From positions 248,001 through 312,000 of the forward strand of contig NZ_JAGHRC010000002.1 of assembly GCF_017743975.1 (NCBI RefSeq): a stretch of DNA of 64,000 nucleotides, read 5' to 3'. The stretch is from Ruegeria sp. R14_0. GTDB lineage: Bacteria > Pseudomonadota > Alphaproteobacteria > Rhodobacterales > Rhodobacteraceae. The translations under genes and the position numbers were made by a program. The notes below the pieces were generated by a model. That model worked only from the letters and a program-made list of their open reading frames with translations, ran no database searches and was not told where the DNA came from. Positions 43,812 to 52,365 of the stretch are shown here, piece by piece (positions within the stretch are counted from its first letter, which is position 1; each line of letters opens with the position of its first letter).

Positions 43812-45266
43812 CTAGCCCCCAGCCCGGTTTTCAAGTCGCTGCACCAACGATGCAGGCACCTTGGCCTCGCTGAGTTGGCCCAAAACCCGTTCCTTGACGG
43901 CCTCGGGCATGCGAGTGCTGGATTCAACCTGAGCGACAAGCCGAGCGCGCTGTTCCTCTGACAGCTCGACCATATCCGGCGCGGCTCCGGCGTTTTCGTC
44001 AATTCGCAACGGCCGCACCCGCACGCCTGAGCCCAGCAGCGGTGTGCGAGCAATCACGATCTCGCGCCCTTCCAGACCTTCGCCCCGCAGCAGAACTTCG
44101 TCCCCCTGGCGGCGGATCAGTTCTACCGGCAACGCCTCGAGCCGGTCGCCTTCAGCCAACACCAGAACCGTACCAACGGCATCCAGAACCGACGACGGCA
44201 GTCGCACAACGTTGTCCAGCGGTTGCTCCTCGACAGTGACGGTTACGAAATCGCCCGGCTTGAATCCCGAGGCGTCATCCAATCGGGCATAAATCAATCG
44301 CCCGGTCTGACCTTCGCCCGCCGAGCCGCTGTCACGGCTGATGCGGCCCTGGGCTGTCAGATCGGTTCCCGTGACCTCAAGCGAGACAGTAACCGGCGCG
44401 TCGATCAGATCGCCATCGGCATCCAGCAATCGAACGTATTGTGCGGTCGAGACACGAAAGGCGACCTCAAGCGCAGTGGGGTCGACAAGCTCAGCAAGCT
44501 TTTCATTCGCGGACACCAATCGCCCTTCGACCAGCGTCACATCGGTCAGTGTCCCGCTAAAACGGGCGCGGATGGTCATGTCATCAAGATCGCGTTCTGC
44601 GGCTTCCAGCGCGATGCGGGCCCGGGCCAGCAGCGTTGTCGCCTGATCCACGCGGGATTCGGCCTGAGCCAGCGCAATCCGGCGCGCCAGAACCGCTTGC
44701 TGCGCCGCAGCCTCGGCCAGTTCGGCCTCTTCCACCGCGGCTGCAGCCCCAACACCACGGGTTTGCAGGTCCTGCTGGCGCTGCAACGCGCGCCCCCGCA
44801 GTTCTGCCTGCGCCTCGGCCGCGTTCAACTCGTCCTGCGCCAGCAACAACGACCGTTCTGCGTCCCGCTCTTCGAACTGCGCATCCAGCAGATCCGACTT
44901 GGCGCGATCCAAGGCAGACTGGGCATCAGCAGGGTCCAGTTCGACCAAAATCTCCTCAGCGGTGACTGCGCCACCATCTTCAAAATCCTCGGACAGCCCA
45001 ACAACGCGCCCACCCAAAGCGGCCCGCAGTTCCAGCCTGCGGCGGCTTTGAACTTCGCCAAAGGCTTCCAGGTTCGGGGTAACCGTTTCAAATTCCGCTG
45101 GCCGCACTGTCACAGCAAAGACGCGTTCGCGCGCCTGCGGGGCAGAGTCTTCGCGCGTCAGAACGTCCTGCACTGCGCCCGAGATCATTTGCGCGGCCAC
45201 AAACAACAGTGCCAGCGTCAGCGACGCCAGAAAGACTCCTACAAGGCTTTGCCTCAGAAATCGCAT
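43812..45266 (-). CDS. RND efflux periplasmic adaptor (membrane fusion protein)
   Basis: Adaptor of 484 residues linking the RND pump to an outer-membrane channel. An N-terminal membrane anchor (VGVFLASLTLALLFVAAQM) precedes a lipoyl half-motif, a long coiled-coil hairpin of about 130 residues rich in Ala, Glu, Arg and Gln (DLLDAQFEERDAERSLLLAQ and onwards), and a beta-barrel part (VVRLPSSVLDAVGTVLVLAE). The last 50 residues form a helical extension (ELSEEQRARLVAQVESSTRM) not common in the family. First gene of the two-gene operon. The 106 bases between it and moaB hold the likely promoter; I see no clear operator. Confidence 0.9.
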   Translation of the reverse strand: MRFLRQSLVGVFLASLTLALLFVAAQMISGAVQDVLTREDSAPQARERVFAVTVRPAEFETVTPNLEAFGEVQSRRRLELRAALGGRVVGLSEDFEDGGAVTAEEILVELDPADAQSALDRAKSDLLDAQFEERDAERSLLLAQDELNAAEAQAELRGRALQRQQDLQTRGVGAAAAVEEAELAEAAAQQAVLARRIALAQAESRVDQATTLLARARIALEAAERDLDDMTIRARFSGTLTDVTLVEGRLVSANEKLAELVDPTALEVAFRVSTAQYVRLLDADGDLIDAPVTVSLEVTGTDLTAQGRISRDSGSAGEGQTGRLIYARLDDASGFKPGDFVTVTVEEQPLDNVVRLPSSVLDAVGTVLVLAEGDRLEALPVELIRRQGDEVLLRGEGLEGREIVIARTPLLGSGVRVRPLRIDENAGAAPDMVELSEEQRARLVAQVESSTRMPEAVKERVLGQLSEAKVPASLVQRLENRAGG

Positions 45267-45372
45267 ATAAAAATCACCCCGGTTGCATCAGGCTGCCATT
45301 CACAAAAGGTAGCCGCACAGCAGAAAATGCCAAGCCACAAAGCGGTTACGAATGTTTAAACGTGCGGCCAGT

Positions 45373-45915
45373 CTACTTCCGTCGCAAATGTTCGTCCAAT
45401 CGGGGCATTATTTCCACAAAGTTGCAGGGACGGTGGCGGTAGTCGAACTGTTTCTCCAAAATCCCGTCCCAGGCGTCCTTGCACGCGCCCGGACTGCCCG
45501 GCAAAGCAAACAGGTAAGTCCCGCCGGCAACACCACCCGTGGCGCGCGACTGGACCGCTGAAGTACCGATCTTTTGCATTGAAATGATGGTGAAAACGGT
45601 GCCGAAGGCGTCGATTTCCTTCTCGTAAACGTCCCGATGTGCCTCAACCGTCACGTCGCGGCCTGTCAGACCCGTGCCACCGGTCGAAATCACGACATCA
45701 ATTTCGGGATCGCCGACCCACAGGCGCAGTTGCGCCGCGATTTCACCGCGCTCGTCACGGATGATCTTGCGGTCAACCAAGACATGACCCGCGCGCTCGA
45801 TCCGTTCGACCAATGTCTGGCCCGAGCGATCATCTTCGACAGACCGCGTGTCCGAAACGGTCAGAATAGCAATACGGATCGGAATGAATTCAAGACTTTC
45901 GTCAATGCGTGACAT
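45373..45915 (-). CDS. moaB: Molybdenum cofactor biosynthesis protein MoaB
   Basis: MoaB/MogA-type protein of 180 residues that adenylylates molybdopterin before molybdenum insertion by MoeA. Visible are IAILTVSDTRS near residue 14, DVVISTGGTGLTGRDVTVEA near residue 75 (the molybdopterin-binding TGGTG), and the C-terminal ALPGSPGACKDAWD. It is 20 kb from moeA, at the end of a UDG-phosphoesterase-LysE run on the same strand, six bases after the transporter gene. Confidence 0.94.
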   Translation of the reverse strand: MSRIDESLEFIPIRIAILTVSDTRSVEDDRSGQTLVERIERAGHVLVDRKIIRDERGEIAAQLRLWVGDPEIDVVISTGGTGLTGRDVTVEAHRDVYEKEIDAFGTVFTIISMQKIGTSAVQSRATGGVAGGTYLFALPGSPGACKDAWDGILEKQFDYRHRPCNFVEIMPRLDEHLRRK

Positions 45916-45921
45916 ATTGCG

Positions 45922-46542
45922 TCAGGCCCTTTCCATGATGGCGAGTCGAACGGCGAGGGCCGTGAAAATCCCTCCGGTCACCCAACCCATGATGCGTGAG
46001 GCGCGCGGGTTCGAGATCAGCATTTTGCCTGCGCCACCGGCAAAAATGCCAACCAGCCCGTTCACCACAAAACCGCCGATCGCAATAATCGCGCCAAACG
46101 TCAGGAACTGCACAAGGATCGAGCCCGCGGCCGGGTTCACGAATTGTGGGATAAAGGCCAGTACAAACAGGATCACCTTGGGGTTGGTCAGATTCACGAT
46201 CAGCCCATCCCGAAACGCGAACCGCGTGGGTCTGGGTGGTGCATCCGCCGAGACGGCACCGTTTCGTATGGCTCCCCACGCCAGGTACAGCAGGTACCCC
46301 ACGCCCACCCAACGGATCACATCGAATAGCCACGGCAGGCTGTTCACAGCCGCGCCCAAGCCCAGACCGGCCAGCAAAACATGCACCAACAACCCGGTCG
46401 CAACACCCGCGCTGGCCACCAGCGCCGGTCTGGAGCCTGACTTCAGACCCTGACCAAAGCAGAACATCATGTCAGCGCCGGGCGTGAAATTCAGCGCCAG
46501 AGCTGCCGGGATGAAGGCCAGCAGCGTAACCGTGTCAATCAT
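45922..46542 (-). CDS. LysE family amino acid exporter
   Basis: Membrane protein of 206 residues with six hydrophobic segments. The N-terminal FIPAALALNFTPGADMMFCF is the LysE/RhtB signature (NFTPGAD), followed by GLKSGSRPALVASAGVATGL. It exports amino acids such as lysine, threonine or homoserine lactones; the substrate is unknown. The start codon overlaps the stop of the phosphoesterase gene (ATGA). Confidence 0.9.
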   Translation of the reverse strand: MIDTVTLLAFIPAALALNFTPGADMMFCFGQGLKSGSRPALVASAGVATGLLVHVLLAGLGLGAAVNSLPWLFDVIRWVGVGYLLYLAWGAIRNGAVSADAPPRPTRFAFRDGLIVNLTNPKVILFVLAFIPQFVNPAAGSILVQFLTFGAIIAIGGFVVNGLVGIFAGGAGKMLISNPRASRIMGWVTGGIFTALAVRLAIMERA

Positions 46543-47138
46543 GTGGTTACCTCGAACCAATTTATCTTGGGGCCCAGGTTGGCGACCTGCGTTACGCCGA
46601 TCGAGCCGCGATACCCCCAGCTGTCATGAATATGACCGCACAAAGCGTATTGCGGCTGCAACCGCTCGATCGCATCCCGCACGGCAACCGAACCAACCGC
46701 GTCGCCCATCGACGTGGTATCGCCATGACCCTTGGGTGGAGAATGGGCGATCAGAATATCAGCGCCATCGCATCTGTCCAAAAGCTCGGCCGCTTCGGGC
46801 TCTGTCAGATCGCAAGACCAGTCGCCGAACGGCGTCACCGGAACTCCATAGCCAAGGCCGAACAAACGCAGCCCGTCCACCGTCATGCCGGTACCATGCA
46901 GCACGTGCACACCTTCGGGTGCGGCATCGACCAGTTCACCGGCACTTTCCGCATTGCCCGGAACCAGTATCAGGGGGGTGTTGATGCCAGACAGCATCGC
47001 CATCGCCTCGCCCAGCCCCTGCCGCATGTTGCAATAGTCCCCGGCCCCGATGACCAGATCCGCCTCGTCGCTGGCCGCCACCACCTCGGCTGCGCGATTG
47101 CGCGCCATGTGCAGGTCCGAGAATGCGAGGATTTTCAC
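46539..47138 (-). CDS. Metallophosphoesterase
   Basis: Calcineurin-like phosphoesterase of 199 residues. The metal motifs are visible in order: FSDLHMARN at the N-terminus (D-x-H), GAGDYCN near residue 33 (GD-x2), VPGNAES near residue 65 (GN-x-E instead of GNHD/E), IAHSPPKGHGD near residue 130 and CGHIHDSWG near residue 168 (GH-x-H). The start is a GTG at 47136-47138 that overlaps the UDG stop (GTGA). Substrate unknown. Coupling to a DNA glycosylase gene is noted but no joint function is established. Confidence 0.88.
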   Translation of the reverse strand: MKILAFSDLHMARNRAAEVVAASDEADLVIGAGDYCNMRQGLGEAMAMLSGINTPLILVPGNAESAGELVDAAPEGVHVLHGTGMTVDGLRLFGLGYGVPVTPFGDWSCDLTEPEAAELLDRCDGADILIAHSPPKGHGDTTSMGDAVGSVAVRDAIERLQPQYALCGHIHDSWGYRGSIGVTQVANLGPKINWFEVTT

Positions 47139-47902
47139 GCCTTGCCCTCCAACCTTGCTTTCAACTCGAGCAAATCGGCCCAGGTCTGCCGTTTCATCTG
47201 TGGTTGGCGCAACAGGTAGGCCGGGTGAAACATTGGGATCACTGGCAGATCCATCGCCTGATCCCACTGACCCCGCAACCGCGTGATGCCCCGTTTGCCC
47301 AGAACGGCCTGACAGCTGATGTTGCCCATCACCACCAGAACCTCGGGTTTAGCAAGCGCTACATGGCGTTCAAGAAACGGCTTCATCATGCCGATTTCTT
47401 CGGGCTTGGGGTCGCGGTTCTGCGGCGGACGCCATGGCAGGACGTTGGTGATATAAACGTTCTCGGCCCGGTTCAGGTCAATCGCCGCCAGCATCCGGTC
47501 CAGCAATTGCCCGGCGCGTCCCACGAAAGGCTTACCCTCGCGATCCTCATCGCGGCCCGGTGCTTCTCCGATAATCATCACGCGGGCACCCGGCGTGCCG
47601 TCGGCGAAAACCAACTGCCGCGCGCCGCGTTTGAGTTCGCAATGGTCAAATGCGCCCATAGCCGCTTGCAATTGGTCCAGCGATCTCGCGGCCTGAGCCG
47701 TGGATTTGGCAACTGCGACGGGATCCACCTCTTTGGGCTTCTCGGGCGCGGTCTGAGCCTGTGGGGGCTTTTTGGCTTTTGGTGCGTTATCCGGCAGCGC
47801 ATACCGATCTATCGGTGTATCCCCGATCGCATCCGTTGCGCCCAGTTCAATCTGCCATTCCAGCAGCGCCCGCGCGGTATGATAGTCCAAAGCCGATTCC
47901 AT
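47135..47902 (-). CDS. Uracil-DNA glycosylase superfamily protein, family 4-like
   Basis: Protein of 255 residues. After an N-terminal region with a Pro/Lys-rich linker (about residues 38-62), the glycosylase domain shows GEAPGRDEDREGKPFVGRAG near residue 115 and MFHPAYLLRQP near residue 226, the two catalytic motifs of family-4 enzymes that remove uracil from DNA. Family-4 proteins bind [4Fe-4S] through four cysteines; here three of these positions are replaced (FDHC at the first pair, NVLPWRPP, EEIGMMKPF), leaving one. The cluster is therefore probably absent. The ATG at 47900-47902 was chosen because the family starts there; the longer frame overlaps the divergent cysteine-rich gene. Confidence 0.87.
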   Translation of the reverse strand: MESALDYHTARALLEWQIELGATDAIGDTPIDRYALPDNAPKAKKPPQAQTAPEKPKEVDPVAVAKSTAQAARSLDQLQAAMGAFDHCELKRGARQLVFADGTPGARVMIIGEAPGRDEDREGKPFVGRAGQLLDRMLAAIDLNRAENVYITNVLPWRPPQNRDPKPEEIGMMKPFLERHVALAKPEVLVVMGNISCQAVLGKRGITRLRGQWDQAMDLPVIPMFHPAYLLRQPQMKRQTWADLLELKARLEGKA

Positions 47903-47987
47903 AACCCTCAATCTAACCACCTTTTGACCGAGGGAAAGCAGATAGGCCTTGATTGGGCGGTCCGTCGCGCCGACCATTGGCCTGTTC

Positions 47988-48602
47988 ATGTTGTGTGTTT
48001 TGCGATTCCTTTTGTTCAGTTTGCTGCTGACCGTGTTCAGCGGCCCGGCCTCTGCGCAGTTTCCGGACAGATATGGCCAGTGCCGTGCCGGGCAGTTCAA
48101 ATGCGGCAGCACCTGCTGCTCTGGCGGCCAAAGGTGCAGCTTTGACGGTCGCTGTATCCCCTTGGGCGGCACCTATTGCGGCGGCGGCAGAACCTGCGGC
48201 CCGTTCGAACGTTGCGTTGCGGGCGGCACGCGTTGTGCACCAGCCGGGTTGAACAAGTGCCGATCTCGGCTGGACTGTCCCGGCGGTAGCTTTTGCAATG
48301 CCCGAGGCGAGTGCGAGAAAAACACTCCCGACTTTCTGACCCTGCCGCCGCGCACGTGTGACGACGGGCGAACCTGTGCCTCGGGAACGTCATGCCTGCC
48401 GGGTGGGGGATGTTCGCGCCCGGGCTGGTATTTTTGTGAGAAAACCGGCTCGCAATGTCGCCAAGGGTTCAAGTGTTCGCGAAATCAGGGATGCGTGCCG
48501 GTCAAGGCCGTCGATTGCGGCTATGGCAAATGGTGCAAGCCCGGGGAACAGTGCCTGCCCAAAGGCGGATGCGAGAAACTGCCGGAAGGGTCTGATCCTT
48601 AG
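47988..48602 (+). CDS. Secreted cysteine-rich repeat protein
   Basis: Exported protein of 204 residues: signal peptide MLCVLRFLLFSLLLTVFSGP (cleavage near ASA), then a mature chain with 26 cysteines. After a first six-Cys module (CRAGQFKCGSTCCSGGQRCS and on), at least five modules repeat with the spacing C-x5(6)-C-x5-C-x5(6)-C, for example CDDGRTCASGTSCLPGGGC and CGYGKWCKPGEQCLPKGGC. Gly, Pro, Lys and Arg fill the spaces. This looks like a string of small disulfide-stapled modules, like eukaryotic cysteine-repeat proteins, and unusual for a bacterium. Function unknown. A TTG start 13 codons upstream is possible. Divergent from the UDG gene and 59 bases before pyrB. Confidence 0.8.
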   Translation: MLCVLRFLLFSLLLTVFSGPASAQFPDRYGQCRAGQFKCGSTCCSGGQRCSFDGRCIPLGGTYCGGGRTCGPFERCVAGGTRCAPAGLNKCRSRLDCPGGSFCNARGECEKNTPDFLTLPPRTCDDGRTCASGTSCLPGGGCSRPGWYFCEKTGSQCRQGFKCSRNQGCVPVKAVDCGYGKWCKPGEQCLPKGGCEKLPEGSDP

Positions 48603-48661
48603 GTTGCCTTGCGCAGCGCGGCTTCTTATAAGCGGCTCGATTGTCAGACAGGAGCCCGCCC

Positions 48662-49597
48662 ATGCGTTTCGCCCATCGTCACCTTCTTGGCATCGAGCAT
48701 CTGTCACAGTCTGATATTACCGCCATTCTTGATCTGGCCGAAAAATATGTCGACATGAACCGCCAGTCGACCAAGCATTCCGACGTGCTGTCGGGGCTAA
48801 CCCAGATCAATATGTTCTTTGAAAACTCCACCCGCACGCAGGCCAGTTTCGAGATCGCAGGCAAGCGTTTGGGCGCAGATGTGATGAACATGGCGATGCA
48901 GGCCAGTTCGATCAAAAAGGGCGAAACGCTGATCGATACGGCGATGACGCTGAATGCAATGCATCCCGATCTGTTGGTTGTGCGGCATCCCCATTCCGGC
49001 GCGGTCGATTTGCTGGCGCAGAAAGTGAATTGTGCGGTGCTGAACGCGGGTGACGGCAAGCACGAACATCCGACGCAGGCGCTGCTGGATGCGTTGACCA
49101 TCCGCCGCGCCAAAGGTCGCCTGCACCGGTTGAACATTGCGATCTGCGGAGATGTCGCGCACTCCCGCGTGGCGCGGTCAAACCTGATCTTGCTGGGCAA
49201 GATGGAAAACCGCATTCGCCTGATCGGCCCGCCGACTCTGGTGCCCGGCCAGTTCGCCGAGTTCGGTGCCGAGATATACGACGACATGAACGAAGGCCTG
49301 AAGGACGTCGACGTCGTGATGATGCTGCGGCTTCAGAAAGAGCGGATGGACGGCGGCTTTATCCCCTCGGAGCGCGAATACTATCACCGCTATGGCCTCG
49401 ACGGTGCCAAATTGGCGCAGGCCAAGCCCGACGCCATAGTCATGCACCCCGGTCCGATGAACCGCGGGGTCGAGATCGACGGAACGCTGGCTGACGACAT
49501 CAATCGGTCCGTCATTCAGGAACAGGTTGAGATGGGCGTCGCCGTCCGCATGGCCGCGATGGACCTGCTGGCCCGCAACCTGAGCGAGGCCGCATGA
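48662..49597 (+). CDS. pyrB: Aspartate carbamoyltransferase catalytic subunit
   Basis: Joins carbamoyl phosphate and aspartate, the committed step of pyrimidine synthesis. 311 residues. The carbamoyl-phosphate motif [12 protein letters not shown] is near residue 53, [14 protein letters not shown] near residue 130, [12 protein letters not shown] near residue 155 and [12 protein letters not shown] near residue 262. The ATG at 48662 fits the family. No regulatory subunit pyrI is present; the pyrC-like gene three positions downstream probably encodes a partner. Its stop overlaps the next gene by four bases. Confidence 0.96.
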   Translation: MRFAHRHLLGIEHLSQSDITAILDLAEKYVDMNRQSTKHSDVLSGLTQINMFFENSTRTQASFEIAGKRLGADVMNMAMQASSIKKGETLIDTAMTLNAMHPDLLVVRHPHSGAVDLLAQKVNCAVLNAGDGKHEHPTQALLDALTIRRAKGRLHRLNIAICGDVAHSRVARSNLILLGKMENRIRLIGPPTLVPGQFAEFGAEIYDDMNEGLKDVDVVMMLRLQKERMDGGFIPSEREYYHRYGLDGAKLAQAKPDAIVMHPGPMNRGVEIDGTLADDINRSVIQEQVEMGVAVRMAAMDLLARNLSEAA

Positions 49598-50112
49598 GTG
49601 ATCTGACCGTCGCCCCCCATGAACGCGGTGTAATCCGCCTGTTCGCGCTGGATATGCGCCCGGAAGAGGCGAAGTTTCTGCGCGAGCCCGGAGCCGCAGA
49701 TCAGATCTTGGGGGTTGAAGGGCTGGACCCTGATCAGATCGACATTTTCCCTGTCTCTGACCTCGAGGATCTGGGCCTTTATGGCTACCTGAACGAAGGC
49801 TGCGGCGTGTCCAAGGATGAACTGGATCAGGAGATGTTAGCCGGTATCGATGGCTGGGTCATGGTCCTGCGCAGTGCGGCGTTCCACGACCGCGCGACTA
49901 AACTGAAACCCGACCCGCGGCTGCGCCTGATCGGCCTTTACACAGAAGAGGCCACAAACTGGGCCGGCGGAACCATAAAAACCGAAAGCGCCAAGCCGTA
50001 TTCGGCCCCCCAGACGCCAGTTTCGGATGAAAACCCGCGTCGGATCGGGTCGGCAGTTCTGGCGGTGATCATCCTTCTTGCCATCGGAGGACTTCTGTGG
50101 CTGATCCTGTGA
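49594..50112 (+). CDS. Hypothetical tail-anchored protein in the pyrB-pyrC operon
   Basis: Protein of 172 residues with a soluble acidic N-terminal part ([20 protein letters not shown], then [20 protein letters not shown]) and one hydrophobic helix at the very C-terminus ([20 protein letters not shown]), so it should be anchored in the membrane by its tail with the bulk in the cytoplasm. It overlaps pyrB by four bases and the next gene by 16. I recall this position being held by a conserved hypothetical in related genomes, but no function is known. Confidence 0.75.
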   Translation: MSDLTVAPHERGVIRLFALDMRPEEAKFLREPGAADQILGVEGLDPDQIDIFPVSDLEDLGLYGYLNEGCGVSKDELDQEMLAGIDGWVMVLRSAAFHDRATKLKPDPRLRLIGLYTEEATNWAGGTIKTESAKPYSAPQTPVSDENPRRIGSAVLAVIILLAIGGLLWLIL

Positions 50113-50483
50113 TCTTCACCCCCGACAGGGGCACCTACATTCGCACCAACGCATGGCTTGCTGCCGGGGCTATGGCCGTTGCGATGATCGTCCTGTGGCT
50201 GATTGGCAATCCCTATGTCTGGACCGGTGCTCCTGCCGGGCTGGCCGCCGTGGTTGTTCGCGCCTGGTATCTGGCCTCGGAAGAGCTGGTCGCCAACTGG
50301 GAAATGACAGAAACCACCCTGACCGGCCCCGGCCCACGCAAGGTCGCCCTGAACCAGATCGCCGCCGTGAATATCCTGGGCAGCTTTGTCCAGATCGTGA
50401 CCAAGGGCGGCGACAAACATCTTATCAAATACCAGGCCAATCCAGCTGCAACCAAAGCCGCTATCGAAAGGGCAATGGCATGA
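50097..50483 (+). CDS. Bacterial PH-domain-like membrane protein
   Basis: Protein of 128 residues: two hydrophobic helices at about residues 18-37 and 42-58, then a soluble part of about 65 residues with a strand-rich pattern (WEMTETTLTGPGPRKVALNQ, IAAVNILGSFVQIVTKGGDK) and a final helix (NPAATKAAIERAMA). This is the layout of small bacterial PH-domain proteins (YdbT/PH_2-like), which lack a proven role. It overlaps its neighbours on both sides and is thus locked into the pyr operon. Confidence 0.7.
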   Translation: MADPVIFTPDRGTYIRTNAWLAAGAMAVAMIVLWLIGNPYVWTGAPAGLAAVVVRAWYLASEELVANWEMTETTLTGPGPRKVALNQIAAVNILGSFVQIVTKGGDKHLIKYQANPAATKAAIERAMA

Positions 50484-51760
50484 GCAACATCACCTTCACC
50501 AACGCCCGTCTGATCGACCCGGAACAGGGAACGGAAAGCATTGGATGGTTGCAAGTCTCGGATGGTCGGATCGTTGACCTTGGCGCAGGCGATGCCCCAG
50601 CCTCGGGCGCAGAGGCCATCGATTGCGGCGGGCAGTGTCTTGCCCCCGGTATCGTCGACATCGGTGTCAAAGTCTGTGAGCCGGGTGAGCGTCACAAGGA
50701 AAGCTATAAATCCGCCGGACTGGCCGCAGCCGCGGGGGGCGTGACCACGATCGTGACCCGCCCCGACACCACTCCGGCCATCGACACCCCGGAAAGTCTG
50801 GAGTTCGTTACCCGACGGGCACAGGCCGATACGCCGGTCAACGTTCTGCCGATGGCCGCCCTGACCAAAGGGCGCGAAGGGCGCGAGATGACCGAGATCG
50901 GGTTTCTGCAGGATGCCGGGGCGGTCGCTTTTACTGATTGCGACCATGTCGTTGCCAACACCAAGGTGTTTTCCCGCGCCCTGACCTATGCCCGGGCCTG
51001 CGGCGCGCTGGTCATCGCCCACCCGCAAGAGCCCATTCTCAGCAACGGCGCTGCGGCGACCAGTGGTAAGTTTGCTGTGCTGCGTGGCCTACCCGCTGTT
51101 TCCCCCATGGCGGAACGCATGGGGCTGGACCGTGACATAGCGCTGCTGGAAATGACAGGGGCCGCCTATCACGCTGACCAAATCACAACCGCCCGCGCCC
51201 TGCCTGCGCTGGAACGCGCCAAGCGTAACGGGTTGGACATCACAGCAGGCACCTCGATCCACCACCTGACGCTGAACGAACTGGACGTGGCCGACTATCG
51301 CACCTTCTTCAAGGTCAAGCCGCCGCTACGGTCCGAGGACGACCGGCAAGCGGGGATCGAAGCGGTACGTACTGGTTTGATCGATACGATCAGCTCGATG
51401 CACACACCGCAAGACGAGGAAAGTAAACGCCTGCCGTTTGAAGAGGCGGCCTCGGGCGCGGTGGCGCTGGAGACGTTGTTGCCCGCCGCGCTGCGCCTGT
51501 ATCACGCAGGCCAGCTGGACTTGCCGACCCTGTTTCGCGCGATGTCTCTGAACCCCGCCAACCGGCTGGGCCTGAATAGCGGTCGCCTGTCCGAAGGAGC
51601 CCCCGCCGATCTGGTGCTGTTCGACCCGGATGTTCCCTTTGTGCTGGACCGGTTCTCGCTAAAATCGAAGTCCCAGAACACGCCGTTTGACGGCCAGCGC
51701 ATGCAGGGTAAGGTCACCGCGACTTTCGTTGCAGGACAAGAAGTTTACCGGAGACCCTGA
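50480..51760 (+). CDS. pyrC: Dihydroorotase homologue lacking metal ligands (PyrC-like)
   Basis: Amidohydrolase-fold protein of 426 residues, clearly of the dihydroorotase family by GIVDIGVKVCEPGERHKESY near residue 53, AAAAGGVTTIVTRPDTTP, and KPPLRSEDDRQAG near residue 282. The catalytic metal motif of active enzymes, D-x-H-x-H, reads DIGVK; the later D in the TDHAPH motif reads SSMHTPQ; the IAHPQEP segment replaces the HCED-type ligand region. The substrate-binding R also seems changed (CEPG for REPG). It therefore looks like the non-catalytic DHOase (PyrC') that holds PyrB together in pseudomonads. If so, an active dihydroorotase must be elsewhere. The ATG overlaps the preceding gene. Confidence 0.88.
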   Translation: MSNITFTNARLIDPEQGTESIGWLQVSDGRIVDLGAGDAPASGAEAIDCGGQCLAPGIVDIGVKVCEPGERHKESYKSAGLAAAAGGVTTIVTRPDTTPAIDTPESLEFVTRRAQADTPVNVLPMAALTKGREGREMTEIGFLQDAGAVAFTDCDHVVANTKVFSRALTYARACGALVIAHPQEPILSNGAAATSGKFAVLRGLPAVSPMAERMGLDRDIALLEMTGAAYHADQITTARALPALERAKRNGLDITAGTSIHHLTLNELDVADYRTFFKVKPPLRSEDDRQAGIEAVRTGLIDTISSMHTPQDEESKRLPFEEAASGAVALETLLPAALRLYHAGQLDLPTLFRAMSLNPANRLGLNSGRLSEGAPADLVLFDPDVPFVLDRFSLKSKSQNTPFDGQRMQGKVTATFVAGQEVYRRP

Positions 51761-52365
51761 TGCCGATCATCGACAGTGCAATGACCCAGCTGATCCTTTG
51801 GGCCGCCCTTGGGTATCTGATGGGATCTGTCCCTTTCGGCATGGTGATCGCCAAGGTCATGGGCCTGGGCAACCTGCGCAATATCGGGTCGGGCAATATC
51901 GGTGCAACCAACGTGCTGCGCACCGGCAACAAGGCCGCAGCCGCCCTGACCCTGATCTTCGACGCCGCCAAAGGGGCCGTCGCGGTGCTGCTGGCCCGTA
52001 CCCTCGCCGGAGAAGACGCCGCTCAGATCGCCGCGATGGCCGCATTTCTGGGCCACTGCTTTCCGATCTGGCTGGGTTTTAAGGGCGGCAAGGGTGTTGC
52101 CACCTTTCTTGGGATCTGGCTGGCGCTGGACTGGCGCATCGGCGTCGCCTGCTGCCTGACCTGGCTTGTGGCGGCCGCGATCTGGCGGATCTCATCGCTG
52201 GCCGCACTTGTCGCCGCCGGGATGTCGATCGTCTGGGTTCTGGTCCTGACGGATGCGAACGCACTGCTTTTGGGCATCCTGCTGGCCGGGCTGGTGTTCT
52301 GGCGCCACGGTGCCAACATTGGCCGCATCAGGGCAGGCACCGAGCCCAAAATTGGACAATCTTGA
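51760..52365 (+). CDS. plsY: Glycerol-3-phosphate acyltransferase PlsY
   Basis: Membrane enzyme of 201 residues that transfers an acyl group from acyl-phosphate to glycerol-3-phosphate, the first step of phospholipid synthesis. Motifs visible: GSVPFGMVIAK near residue 22, SGNIGATNVLRTGNK near residue 46, and GHCFPIWLGFKGGKGVAT near residue 97. Five hydrophobic segments as expected. The start overlaps the pyrC-like stop by one base (TGATG), so phospholipid and pyrimidine genes are on one transcript. Confidence 0.95.
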   Translation: MPIIDSAMTQLILWAALGYLMGSVPFGMVIAKVMGLGNLRNIGSGNIGATNVLRTGNKAAAALTLIFDAAKGAVAVLLARTLAGEDAAQIAAMAAFLGHCFPIWLGFKGGKGVATFLGIWLALDWRIGVACCLTWLVAAAIWRISSLAALVAAGMSIVWVLVLTDANALLLGILLAGLVFWRHGANIGRIRAGTEPKIGQS

